Notes: generated by a model not told the origin, from the sequence alone. Numbered from the stretch's first letter, positions 1 to 5,126 are shown. The stretch: DNA of 5,126 nucleotides from JAUJNH01 sp038253125 (GCA_038253125.1 JBBSHM010000133.1:1-5126), one strand, 5' to 3'. Numbers and translations: made by a program.

Positions 1-323
1 CGATCCGCCGGCGCCGGCCCGACCTGGCCGTCCTCAAGGTCCTCGGCCTCACCTCGGCCCAGGTCCGGGCCACCGTGGCCTGGCAGGCCACCACCCTGGC
101 CGTGGTGGCCGCCGCCCTCGGCGTGCCCCTCGGCGTGGCCGCCGGTCGCCTGGTCTGGCGGCTCTTCGCCGAACAGCTCGGCACCAGCGCCGAACCCGCC
201 GTCCCCCTCCTCGCCCTCGGGGCGCTGGCCGTGGCGGCCCTGGCCGTCGCCAACCTGGTGGCCGTGCTCCCCGCCCGCTCGGCCGCCCGCACCCAACCAG
301 CCGTCGCCCTGAGATCGGAATGA
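1..323 (+). CDS. FtsX/MacB-type ABC transporter permease, C-terminal fragment
   Basis: This is the last 106 residues of an integral membrane permease; the 5' part lies outside the window and the reading frame is open from base 3. The visible part starts with a basic cytoplasmic stretch followed by LAVLKVLGLTSAQVR, the pattern that precedes the penultimate helix of FtsX-like permease domains. Two hydrophobic helices follow (about WQATTLAVVAAALGVPLGV and LLALGALAVAALAVANLVAV). It ends with PARSAARTQPAVALRSE, which matches the usual PARRAAR-PAEALR tail of the family. Such permeases work with an ABC ATPase in lipoprotein or peptide export, or as mechanotransmission or sensing modules; the substrate cannot be told here. 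The TGA stop overlaps the ATG of the histidine kinase gene (ATGA), implying one transcript and translational coupling. Family assignment is firm; the specific function is unknown. Confidence 0.9.
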   Translation, partial: IRRRRPDLAVLKVLGLTSAQVRATVAWQATTLAVVAAALGVPLGVAAGRLVWRLFAEQLGTSAEPAVPLLALGALAVAALAVANLVAVLPARSAARTQPAVALRSE

Positions 324-2485
324 CCATGGCCACCACAGCCGCCCCTTCGATCCACGCCCACCCGCCGCCGCGGTCGGGCGGGGGACAGCCACTGGGCTCG
401 CTGGCTTTGGCCCTGGTGGCCGTCGGGCTCTCGGTCGCCGGGGCCGTCGTGGCCGCCGGCACCGGCGGCGGCTCAACCCGGATCTTCCAGGCGGCCCTGG
501 TCGGAGCGTGGAGCGTGGCGGGCGTCGTCATCGCCCTGCGCCGGGGGGACGAGCGGATGGGCCCGATCCTCCTGGCTGGCTCCGCGGTGGCCGGCGCCGC
601 CACGCTGGCCGGCGCCCTGGTCCGGGCCGACCGGGTCGGAGCATCAGCGAGCGAACTGGGAGCAGCAGCCCGCCTGTTGCTCGCCTTGGCCCTCGGCTGC
701 CTGCCCGCCTTCGGGCTGCACGTCCTGCTCAGCCTCCCCGACGGCTCGTGCCGGGTAAGCCGCGCCGTGGTCCGGGGCGGCTACGCCTGCGGGATCGCCG
801 TCGGTGTCGCCCTGTGGACCCAGCGCCCGCGGCTTCCCCTGTGGCCTGTGGCCCTCGAAGCGGCGGCCGCCGCCGCCGTCGGCCTGGCCGGGTCCAACCG
901 CCGCTACCGGCGCGCCCGAGGCGTCGAGCGCCGCCGGATGCAGTGGTTCGGCTGGGCGCTGCTCGTGGCCGGCGAAGTGGCCCTGGTGACCGGGGCGCTC
1001 CGCCTCCTGACGGGCTGGCCGCCCCACGGGCTGTTCGTCCTGGCCGCCGCCACCCTCCCCATGCCGCTGGCGTTGGCGGTAGCCACCTCGCCACGCCTGC
1101 TCACCAGCATCGACCGTGTCTTGACCTTCACCGTCTCGGGCGTCGGCCTGAGCGGGGTCGTCCTCTCGGTCTACGTGGTCGTGGTGCTGGGGCTCGGCCG
1201 GACCCCGAGCGCCCACGAACGCTCACTGCTTGTGCTGTCCATGGTGGCGGCGGCGGTGGCCGCCCTTGTCTTCCTGCCCGCCCGCGACCGGCTGACCCAG
1301 TTCTCCAACCGCATCGTCTACGGCGACCGGGAGGCGCCGGACGAGGTGGTGCGCACGTTCGGGTCCCGGCTGTCGCGGGCGGTAGCCCTCGACGAGCTGC
1401 TCCTCCAGGCAGCCGAGTCGCTGCACCAGTCGATGGCCCTATCGGCCGCCGAGGTGTGGACGGGCTCGGGCGGCATGCTGGACCGGGCCGTGTCGATGCC
1501 GACGGCGGCCGTCGCCCGGCTGGCCCTTTCACCCGAGGAGGTGGCCGTGGTGGCCCGAGCCGGGGTGAGCGGCCCGGCGTGGGTCAAGGTGTGGCTGCCC
1601 GCCCTGCTGGACGGGCGCCACGATGCCGAGCTGCGGGTGGCGCCCGCCGTCCACTCGGGCCAGCTCCTCGGGCTCATCGTCGCTGTTCGCCCGGCCAACA
1701 GCGACCCCTTCCGCTCAGAGGACGACATCGTCCTGGCCGAGCTCGGCCGTCAGGTCGGCCTGGCCCTGCACAACGTCGCCCTCGACTCGGCCCTCCAGGC
1801 ATCACTGGAAGAGGTACAGCGCCAGGCCGACGAGCTGCGGGCCTCCCGGACCCGGATCGTCGCCGCCTCCGACGCCGCCAGACGCCAGATCGAACGGAAC
1901 CTCCACGACGGCGCCCAACAGCACCTCGTTGCCCTAGCCGTCAACATCCGCCTGGCCCGCCAGCTCTCCGACATGGACCCCAACGGGGCCAAAGAGATGC
2001 TCGAGCAGATCGGCCACGACCTGCAGGACGCCGTGCAGGAGCTGCGGTCGCTGGCCCACGGCATCTACCCGCCGCTGCTCGTCGACCGAGGTCTGGGCGA
2101 GGCGTTGTCGGCGGCGGCCGGCCGCAACGCCCTGCCCACCGAGCTTGAGGCCGACGGCATCGGCCGCTACCCCCAAGACGTCGAAGCCGCCGTCTACTTC
2201 TGCTGCCTCGAGGCGCTGCAGAACGCCGGCAAGCACGCCGGCGACGACGCCACCGCCACCATCCGCGTATGGGAGGAGGCTGGCGGCCTCCTGTTCGAGG
2301 TGGCCGACAACGGCGCCGGCTTCGACCCCGCCCAGCGGACCAAGCCGGGAGCCGGCTTTGTCAACATGGGCGACCGGGTCGGCGCCATCGGCGGCCAGAT
2401 AGGCGTCGAGTCATCCCCCGGGACGGGCACCCGCATCACCGGACGCATCCCCCTGACCGGCGCCAACCGCCTGCCCCCGGGCTGA
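320..2485 (+). CDS. Multi-pass membrane sensor histidine kinase with GAF domain (HisKA_3/NarL-partner class)
   Basis: The 721-residue protein is a membrane sensor kinase that should autophosphorylate on histidine and pass phosphate to a response regulator. Residues about 25-320 form eight to ten hydrophobic segments. They end in FLPARDRLTQFSNRIVYGDR, a juxtamembrane pattern (PLRDRLQR-VDRLLYG) common in actinobacterial multi-pass kinases. Residues about 345-485 look like a GAF domain, and about 486-515 a coiled-coil linker. The HisKA_3 dimerisation domain has RNLHDGAQQ with phospho-acceptor His529. The ATPase domain shows an N-box (EALQNAGKHA, Asn635), a G1 box (DNGAGF, Asp663), a G2 box (GAGFVNMGDR, 677-686) and a G3 box (SSPGTGTRI, about 698-706), so it looks catalytically complete. 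The start overlaps the permease stop; ATG at 326 (third codon) is an equally good start, with CGGA six bases upstream. The two regulators on the opposite strand are likely partners. The sensed signal is unknown. Confidence 0.95.
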   Translation: MTMATTAAPSIHAHPPPRSGGGQPLGSLALALVAVGLSVAGAVVAAGTGGGSTRIFQAALVGAWSVAGVVIALRRGDERMGPILLAGSAVAGAATLAGALVRADRVGASASELGAAARLLLALALGCLPAFGLHVLLSLPDGSCRVSRAVVRGGYACGIAVGVALWTQRPRLPLWPVALEAAAAAAVGLAGSNRRYRRARGVERRRMQWFGWALLVAGEVALVTGALRLLTGWPPHGLFVLAAATLPMPLALAVATSPRLLTSIDRVLTFTVSGVGLSGVVLSVYVVVVLGLGRTPSAHERSLLVLSMVAAAVAALVFLPARDRLTQFSNRIVYGDREAPDEVVRTFGSRLSRAVALDELLLQAAESLHQSMALSAAEVWTGSGGMLDRAVSMPTAAVARLALSPEEVAVVARAGVSGPAWVKVWLPALLDGRHDAELRVAPAVHSGQLLGLIVAVRPANSDPFRSEDDIVLAELGRQVGLALHNVALDSALQASLEEVQRQADELRASRTRIVAASDAARRQIERNLHDGAQQHLVALAVNIRLARQLSDMDPNGAKEMLEQIGHDLQDAVQELRSLAHGIYPPLLVDRGLGEALSAAAGRNALPTELEADGIGRYPQDVEAAVYFCCLEALQNAGKHAGDDATATIRVWEEAGGLLFEVADNGAGFDPAQRTKPGAGFVNMGDRVGAIGGQIGVESSPGTGTRITGRIPLTGANRLPPG

Positions 2486-2499
2486 GCCTGCGGGCCCGG
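2477..2499. terminator. Possible bidirectional stem-loop between convergent genes
   Basis: CCGGGC at 2477-2482 is the exact reverse complement of GCCCGG at 2494-2499, with an 11-base loop that includes the kinase stop codon. It sits in the junction between the convergent kinase and receiver genes. There is no T-tract on either side, and a 6-bp GC stem occurs often by chance in DNA this rich in GC, so a terminator role is only a suggestion. Confidence 0.25.
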
Positions 2500-2505
2500 A
2501 GCGGC

Positions 2506-2886
2506 TCAGGATGCGGCCGCCGCCCCTTCCCACACCTGACGCAGTACGAGGGGGCCGAACTCGTCTTTGTTGACATAGGCCGCCATGCCTGAGGCCGAGG
2601 CGTCCCCCGGCAGGTCGTCGACGTGGTAAGTCGACAGCAGCACCACAACCACGCCGGGATGGCTGGCGGTGATGCGGCGGGCCGCCTCGATGCCGCTGAT
2701 GCCACCCATGTTGATGTCCATGAGCACCAGGCGGGGCTCCAGGGCGGCGACCAGGTCGACGGCCGCCTCGCCCGACTCCGCCTCGCCGATCACATCGAAC
2801 CCGGGCGTCATCCTGACGACCATGGTGGCAGCGCGCCGGAACGGCTGCTGATCGTCAACGATCAGCACCGGGACGGTATCGCTCAT
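2506..2886 (-). CDS. Stand-alone receiver-domain response regulator (CheY/Spo0F-like layout)
   Basis: The 126-residue protein is a single receiver (REC) domain with no output domain. It should accept phosphate from a histidine kinase and act by protein contact, as a relay intermediate or as a phosphate sink. The acidic pair is Asp11-Asp12 (VLIVDDQQPFRR), the phospho-acceptor is Asp57 (LVLMDINM), the conserved Ser/Thr is in LLST (85-86), and the conserved lysine is Lys107 (AYVNKDE). The usual Pro after the phospho-acceptor loop (D-I-x-M-P) is Gly here (DINMGG). The start was chosen because MSDTVPVLIVDD is the normal distance from the acidic pair; an upstream in-frame GTG would add an unrelated leader. 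The nearest good Shine-Dalgarno (GAGGTG, 2903-2908) is 16 bases away, longer than usual. The stop lies 20 bp from the kinase stop on the other strand. It is the second gene behind the LuxR-type regulator. Confidence 0.93.
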   Translation of the reverse strand: MSDTVPVLIVDDQQPFRRAATMVVRMTPGFDVIGEAESGEAAVDLVAALEPRLVLMDINMGGISGIEAARRITASHPGVVVVLLSTYHVDDLPGDASASGMAAYVNKDEFGPLVLRQVWEGAAAAS

Positions 2887-2900
2887 GGCGCCATCATCAT
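2883..2900 (-). other. Candidate mini-ORF (MMMAP-stop) overlapping the receiver gene start
   Basis: On the minus strand three consecutive ATG codons are followed by GCG CCA TGA. The TGA overlaps the ATG of the receiver gene (ATGA). The third ATG is 8 bases after GAGGTG, a normal Shine-Dalgarno distance, whereas the receiver ATG is 16 bases away. Ribosomes could load on the mini-ORF and restart at the receiver gene. The sequence facts are direct; translation of the mini-ORF is inference. Confidence 0.3.
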
Positions 2901-2902
2901 CA

Positions 2903-2908
2903 CACCTC
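2903..2908 (-). promoter_or_regulatory. Shine-Dalgarno candidate upstream of receiver gene
   Basis: Minus-strand GAGGTG is the only strong purine-rich ribosome-binding motif upstream of the receiver gene. It is 16 bases from that gene's ATG but 2, 5 and 8 bases from the three ATGs of the overlapping mini-ORF. This leaves open which start it serves. Confidence 0.45.
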
Positions 2909-2953
2909 GAGGCGCCCGGCACCACCGTGCCAGCCCACCCTCCTCGCCCCGTG

Positions 2954-3622
2954 CTAACCCTTCCGGTCGGCCAGGAACACAAGCACGGCCTTGACCCGGC
3001 GGTGGCTCTCCCGCTCCTCGGTCAGGTTGAGCTTCGAGAAGATCGAGCTGATGTGCTTCTCCACCGCCCGCTCCGACAGGATCATGCTGGAGGCGATGGC
3101 CAGGTTGTTCTTGCCCTGAGCCATCTCCGACAGGGTCTCGATCTCCCGGGCCGTCAGCTGGCGAAGCGGAGACGAACGCGACCGGGAGCGGGCCGCCACC
3201 AGCGCGTCGATCACCTTCGGGTCGATGACCGAACCCCCGCGGGCCACCTCCTCGATGGCCGCCAGGAGCTGACCCACGTCGGAGACCCGTTCCTTGAGCA
3301 GGTAGCCACGCCCCCTCGACCCGCCCTCGAGGAAGGCCAATGCGTACTCGGGGTCGGCGTACTGGCTCAGCACCACCACGCCGCCCTCGGGGTTGACAGC
3401 CCGTTGTCGCTCAGCTGCCTGCAGCCCCTCATCGGTACCCGTGGGCGGCATGCGGATGTCGGTGAGGACCACGTCCGGCCGCTCGGTCTCGATGGCCTTC
3501 AGAACCGAAGGAAGATCGCCGCACACCCCGACGAGCTCAAGCTCGGGCTGGCTCTCGATCAGCCGACGGACCCCCTCGCGCAGGAGGTAGTTGTCCTCGG
3601 CCAGGACCACCCGGATCGGCAT
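2954..3622 (-). CDS. NarL/LuxR-family DNA-binding response regulator
   Basis: The 222-residue protein is a two-domain transcription regulator of normal family length. The receiver domain (about 3-125) has Glu9-Asp10 (VVLAEDNYLLREGV), phospho-acceptor Asp55 (VVLTDIRMPP), Ser86 (VVLSQYAD) and Lys110 (GYLLKERVSD). The DIRMPPTGTDEG and GYLLKERV patterns fit a common NarL subfamily. The C-terminal LuxR-type helix-turn-helix spans about 152-215 (LTAREIETLSEMAQG, then SERAVEKHISSIFSKLNL). Phosphorylation should control dimerisation and DNA binding. The likely phosphate donor is the convergent HisKA_3 kinase, since that class normally pairs with NarL-type regulators. The start is MPIRVVLAEDN, the usual N-terminus; no Shine-Dalgarno precedes it on the minus strand, so it may be translated from a leaderless mRNA. 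It lies 67 bp upstream of the receiver-only gene and 57 bp from the divergent operon start, so it could regulate that operon or itself. Confidence 0.95.
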   Translation of the reverse strand: MPIRVVLAEDNYLLREGVRRLIESQPELELVGVCGDLPSVLKAIETERPDVVLTDIRMPPTGTDEGLQAAERQRAVNPEGGVVVLSQYADPEYALAFLEGGSRGRGYLLKERVSDVGQLLAAIEEVARGGSVIDPKVIDALVAARSRSRSSPLRQLTAREIETLSEMAQGKNNLAIASSMILSERAVEKHISSIFSKLNLTEERESHRRVKAVLVFLADRKG

Positions 3623-3631
3623 GCCCGAAGG

Positions 3632-3637
3632 AGGATA
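3632..3637 (-). promoter_or_regulatory. Candidate -10 element for the LuxR-type regulator
   Basis: The minus strand reads TATCCT, fitting the actinobacterial TANNNT -10 pattern, nine bases before the ATG at 3622. Transcription would begin at or within a few bases of the start codon, which agrees with the lack of a Shine-Dalgarno. No clear -35 is visible. This is inference from position and motif only. Confidence 0.35.
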
Positions 3638-3641
3638 CGGC

Positions 3642-3647
3642 TAGGAT
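3642..3647 (+). promoter_or_regulatory. Candidate -10 element for the right-hand operon
   Basis: TAGGAT fits a TANNNT -10 hexamer and would start transcription near 3654, giving a leader of about 26 bases that includes the GGAGGAG ribosome site. No good -35 lies at the right distance. It is arranged back to back with the minus-strand candidate five bases away. Confidence 0.35.
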
Positions 3648-3663
3648 CGGAGCTTGACGCCCC

Positions 3664-3670
3664 GGAGGAG
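3664..3670 (+). promoter_or_regulatory. Shine-Dalgarno for the split-barrel gene
   Basis: GGAGGAG ends nine bases before the ATG at 3680. This strong, well-placed site decides the start: the reading frame stays open far upstream, but that part is antisense to the LuxR-type regulator. Confidence 0.8.
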
Positions 3671-3679
3671 CACGCTCAC

Positions 3680-4102
3680 ATGGATGCAGGACCGGATGCG
3701 GAGGTGGTCAGCGAGCAGGAGTGCATGGAGCTTCTGGCTGCCGGTGAGGTCGGTCGGGTCGGAGTGGTGCTTGACGGCCAGCCCCTGATCTTCCCGGTGA
3801 ACTACGTCCTGGAGGGCAGTTACGTGGTCATCCACAGCGATTTCGGGGCCAAGCTGAGCGGGGGCACGTTCGCCCGGGTCGCATTTGAGATCGACGAGTT
3901 CGACGCCGCGTCGCACAGCGGCTGGAGCGTGCTGGTCCAGGGGATGGGATACGACGTCACCGACGCCGTCGACCAGACCTCGGAGCACCTCCAGAGCGTG
4001 CCGCTGTCGCCCTGGGCCCCGGGTCCCAAGGGGCGCCTGCTCCGCATCGAGGCCAAGACCGTCACCGGGCGGCGCTTCGCCGGTGCCGGCCCGCCCGCCT
4101 AA
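3680..4102 (+). CDS. Pyridoxamine 5'-phosphate oxidase-like split-barrel protein (Pyridox_ox_2 type)
   Basis: The 140-residue protein resembles the short PNPOx-like FMN-binding split-barrel family that is abundant in actinobacteria. Key stretches are ECMELLAAGEVGRVGVVLDG (15-33), the strand PLIFPVNYVLEG (35-46), VVIHSDFGAKL (49-59), RVAFEIDEFD (66-75), GWSVLVQGMG (81-90), and the C-terminal PWAPGPKGRLLRIEAKTVTGRR (111-132 region). Members bind flavins, deazaflavin F420 or haem, and most are not true pyridoxamine phosphate oxidases, so enzymatic function and cofactor are not assigned. Length is normal for the short family. The start follows a strong Shine-Dalgarno. It is the first gene of a three-gene + strand operon, divergent from the LuxR-type regulator, which may control it. 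No transmembrane segment or signal peptide is visible, so it is probably cytoplasmic. Confidence 0.88.
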   Translation: MDAGPDAEVVSEQECMELLAAGEVGRVGVVLDGQPLIFPVNYVLEGSYVVIHSDFGAKLSGGTFARVAFEIDEFDAASHSGWSVLVQGMGYDVTDAVDQTSEHLQSVPLSPWAPGPKGRLLRIEAKTVTGRRFAGAGPPA

Positions 4103-4118
4103 GTTAAGTAAGCCTAAG
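4097..4118 (+). repeat. TAAG-rich block with GCCTAAG direct repeat
   Basis: GCCTAAG occurs at 4097-4103 and again at 4112-4118, 15 bp apart, and TAAG occurs four times (4100, 4105, 4109, 4115). The block begins in the last codons of the split-barrel gene and is strikingly AT-rich for this window. It could be an operator, a promoter element or chance. Confidence 0.5.
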
Positions 4119-4122
4119 CGGC
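4104..4122. promoter_or_regulatory. Partial DtxR/IdeR-like iron box
   Basis: Aligned by eye to the palindromic 19-bp consensus TWAGGTWAGSCTWACCTWA, this segment matches 14 of 19 positions. The core on the minus strand, TTAGGCTTAC, fits well; one outer arm (4119-4122, CGGC) does not. It lies 22 bases before the ATG of the DUF3565-DUF1971 gene, a place where a repressor would block transcription. Half-site decay or a chance match is possible. Confidence 0.3.
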
Positions 4123-4144
4123 ATCGCCGGGACCGAAGCGACAC

Positions 4145-4642
4145 ATGCGGAGAACGATCGTCGGGTTCAGCCAGGACGAGAGCGGCGACTGGGTCGCCCG
4201 CCTCTCGTGCCTGCACCGCCAGCACGTGCGGCACCGACCCCCGTTCCAGGACCGCGCCTGGGTGCTGAGCGAGGCGGGACGGGCGGCCCAGGTCGACTCG
4301 GACATCGGCTGTACGCCATGCGACCAGGCCGAGCTGCCCGACGGGCTCCGGGCTGCCCGCACCGCCGGGCCCTTCGACGACCACAGCCTGCCCGCCGGTC
4401 TTCGACGGTCGCACCGGGTGGCAGAGGCGACGTGGGGGGTCCTGCGGGTGATCGAGGGCTCGATCGGCTTCACCATGGCCACCGACCCGCCCATCACGCG
4501 CCACCTCGCCGGCGGAGACCACCAGGCCCTGCCCCCCGGGGTGCCGCACTCCCTCAGCGTGGAGGGACCGGTGCTCCTCGCCGTCGACTTCCTCGTCGGC
4601 GAAGCTGGTGCGGCGCCTTCAGGCCCAGGCGGCCAGGCTTAG
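4145..4642 (+). CDS. DUF3565-DUF1971 (TehB/YeaR-like) fusion protein
   Basis: The 165-residue protein joins two small families. Residues 1-60 match DUF3565 (IVGFSQDESGDWVARLSC, then QHVRHRPPFQDRAWVL). They hold Cys22, His24, His27, His30, Cys56 and Cys59 (CTPC), a plausible zinc site. Residues about 64-152 match DUF1971, the TehB/YeaR-like cupin fold (LPDGLRAARTAGPFDDHSLP, RSHRVAEATWGVLRVIEGSI, PPGVPHSLSVEGP). His90 and His135 sit at the usual cupin-type metal ligand positions. The C-terminal tail after 152 is low-complexity Gly/Ala/Pro. Function is unproven; E. coli YeaR, a DUF1971 protein, is induced by nitrate via NarL and repressed by NsrR, and related domains are linked to tellurite resistance. 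No good Shine-Dalgarno precedes the ATG (only a weak GAAGCG). It is the second gene of the operon, 42 bp after the split-barrel gene and 10 bp before the next. No membrane segment is seen, so it is likely cytoplasmic. Confidence 0.87.
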   Translation: MRRTIVGFSQDESGDWVARLSCLHRQHVRHRPPFQDRAWVLSEAGRAAQVDSDIGCTPCDQAELPDGLRAARTAGPFDDHSLPAGLRRSHRVAEATWGVLRVIEGSIGFTMATDPPITRHLAGGDHQALPPGVPHSLSVEGPVLLAVDFLVGEAGAAPSGPGGQA

Positions 4643-4652
4643 GGTTCGCACG

Positions 4653-5126
4653 GTGAGCATGAGGGACAGCGGTGGTCCACCCGCCGACTACCAGTCGGGC
4701 ACCGAAATCGAGACCTACCTGCAAGCCATGGCGGCCCGGGATGCCGGCTTCGAGCTGGGGTCGTTCCTGCGGGAGGCGCAGGGCGTGTTCGAAGACGTCA
4801 CCCGGAACTGGTCGGAGATGGACGCCGGGGCCAGCCGCCCGTTCATGCTGCCCGAGCTGTGGGACGCCCACCGCGAGGGCATCGACGCCATGAAGTCCGA
4901 GGCGCTGCGACCCGTGGTCGAGCACCTGTCCGTGCAGGACGTCCGCCTGACCGGCGCCTGGCTGGAGGACGCCTGGGACTGCCTCCTCGTGCGCTTCACG
5001 GCCAGCAGCACCGACTACAAGCTGAACCGCCGAGGCAAGAAGGTGGGTGACAGCGCCGAACGCAGCTGGGTCGAGGAGTGGACCTTCGCCAAGCCCATGA
5101 CCGACCTCACGCCGGCCTCGGTTCCG
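4653..5126 (+). CDS. Tim44-like domain protein, C-terminus beyond window
   Basis: The visible 158 residues are open to the window edge. Residues about 34-147 match soluble bacterial Tim44-like domains: FELGSFLREAQGVFEDVTRNW, then FMLPELWDAHREGIDAMKS, then VVEHLSVQDVRLTGAWLEDAWD, CLLVRFTASSTDYKLNRRGK and WVEEWTFAKP. The fold is a cystatin/NTF2-like alpha-beta cone that in mitochondria tethers the import motor. Its bacterial role is not settled; it often binds small molecules, proteins or membranes. There is no signal peptide or membrane helix at the N-terminus. The start is GTG 4653, with AGGG (4641-4644) eight bases upstream; ATG 4659, two codons on, is the alternative. It begins 10 bp after the stop of the DUF3565-DUF1971 gene, so the two are probably co-transcribed. 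The family is recognised by sequence pattern only; what follows residue 158 is unknown. Confidence 0.8.
   Translation, partial: MSMRDSGGPPADYQSGTEIETYLQAMAARDAGFELGSFLREAQGVFEDVTRNWSEMDAGASRPFMLPELWDAHREGIDAMKSEALRPVVEHLSVQDVRLTGAWLEDAWDCLLVRFTASSTDYKLNRRGKKVGDSAERSWVEEWTFAKPMTDLTPASVP

Noticed and set aside
49..603. 184-codon minus-strand open frame across the permease-kinase junction
   Set aside because: Arg/Gly/Pro-rich shadow without domain pattern; the opposite strand has two clear membrane-protein frames.
508..2148. 546-codon + strand open frame inside the kinase gene
   Set aside because: Arg/Pro/Gly-rich translation typical of a shifted frame in GC-rich DNA; the kinase frame holds all the kinase motifs.
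3628..3637. GAAGGAGGAT on the + strand as a ribosome site for an extra upstream gene
   Set aside because: No start codon at a suitable distance in frame with anything; the real ribosome site for the operon is GGAGGAG at 3664-3670.
2885..3679. Long + strand open frame continuing upstream from the split-barrel gene (405 codons in total)
   Set aside because: It runs antisense across the whole LuxR-type regulator, has no domain pattern there, and the real start at 3680 has a strong Shine-Dalgarno. GC-rich DNA leaves such antisense frames open.
3641..4549. 302-codon minus-strand open frame opposite the split-barrel and fusion genes
   Set aside because: No recognisable domain, low-complexity Gly/Arg/Pro-rich translation, and antisense to two well-supported genes.
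4653..5126. Reading the Tim44-like gene as a truncated pseudogene because its 3' end is missing
   Set aside because: The frame is open to the window edge with all domain blocks in order; it is cut only by the window boundary.

Overview
The window is very GC-rich (C/G at most third codon positions) and densely coding, with families typical of high-GC Gram-positive bacteria: a many-helix sensor kinase with an HDGAQQ H-box, NarL-type and receiver-only regulators, a split-barrel flavin-type protein and a soluble Tim44-like protein. This points to an actinobacterium. An Acidimicrobiia-like lineage is a guess that cannot be tested from the sequence alone.

Left part (1-2485, + strand): the C-terminal end of an FtsX/MacB-type ABC transporter permease, cut by the window edge, overlaps the start of a 721-residue membrane histidine kinase by four bases (ATGA). 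Middle part (2506-3622, - strand): two response regulators run head-on into the kinase. The upstream one is a complete NarL/LuxR-type regulator; the second, 67 bp downstream of it, is a receiver domain with no output domain. Kinase and regulators together look like a two-component system, possibly branched: one kinase, one DNA-binding regulator and one phosphate-sink or relay receiver.

Right part (3680-5126, + strand): transcribed divergently from the LuxR-type regulator are three closely spaced genes. They encode a pyridoxamine 5'-phosphate oxidase-like split-barrel protein, a DUF3565-DUF1971 fusion with a possible metal-binding N-terminus and a cupin-like C-terminus, and a Tim44-like protein cut by the window edge. 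The 57-bp divergent intergenic region carries candidate -10 elements on both strands and a strong Shine-Dalgarno for the right-hand operon. The 42-bp gap before the DUF3565-DUF1971 gene holds an AT-rich TAAG-repeat block that partly resembles a DtxR/IdeR iron box.

No RNA gene, CRISPR array, insertion sequence or attachment site was seen, and no gene-free stretch reaches 300 bases. Nothing here is clearly a new system. The points most worth a second look are the kinase/permease coupling with convergent split regulators, the domain fusion with its AT-rich upstream block, and a six-codon mini-ORF overlapping the start of the receiver-only gene.
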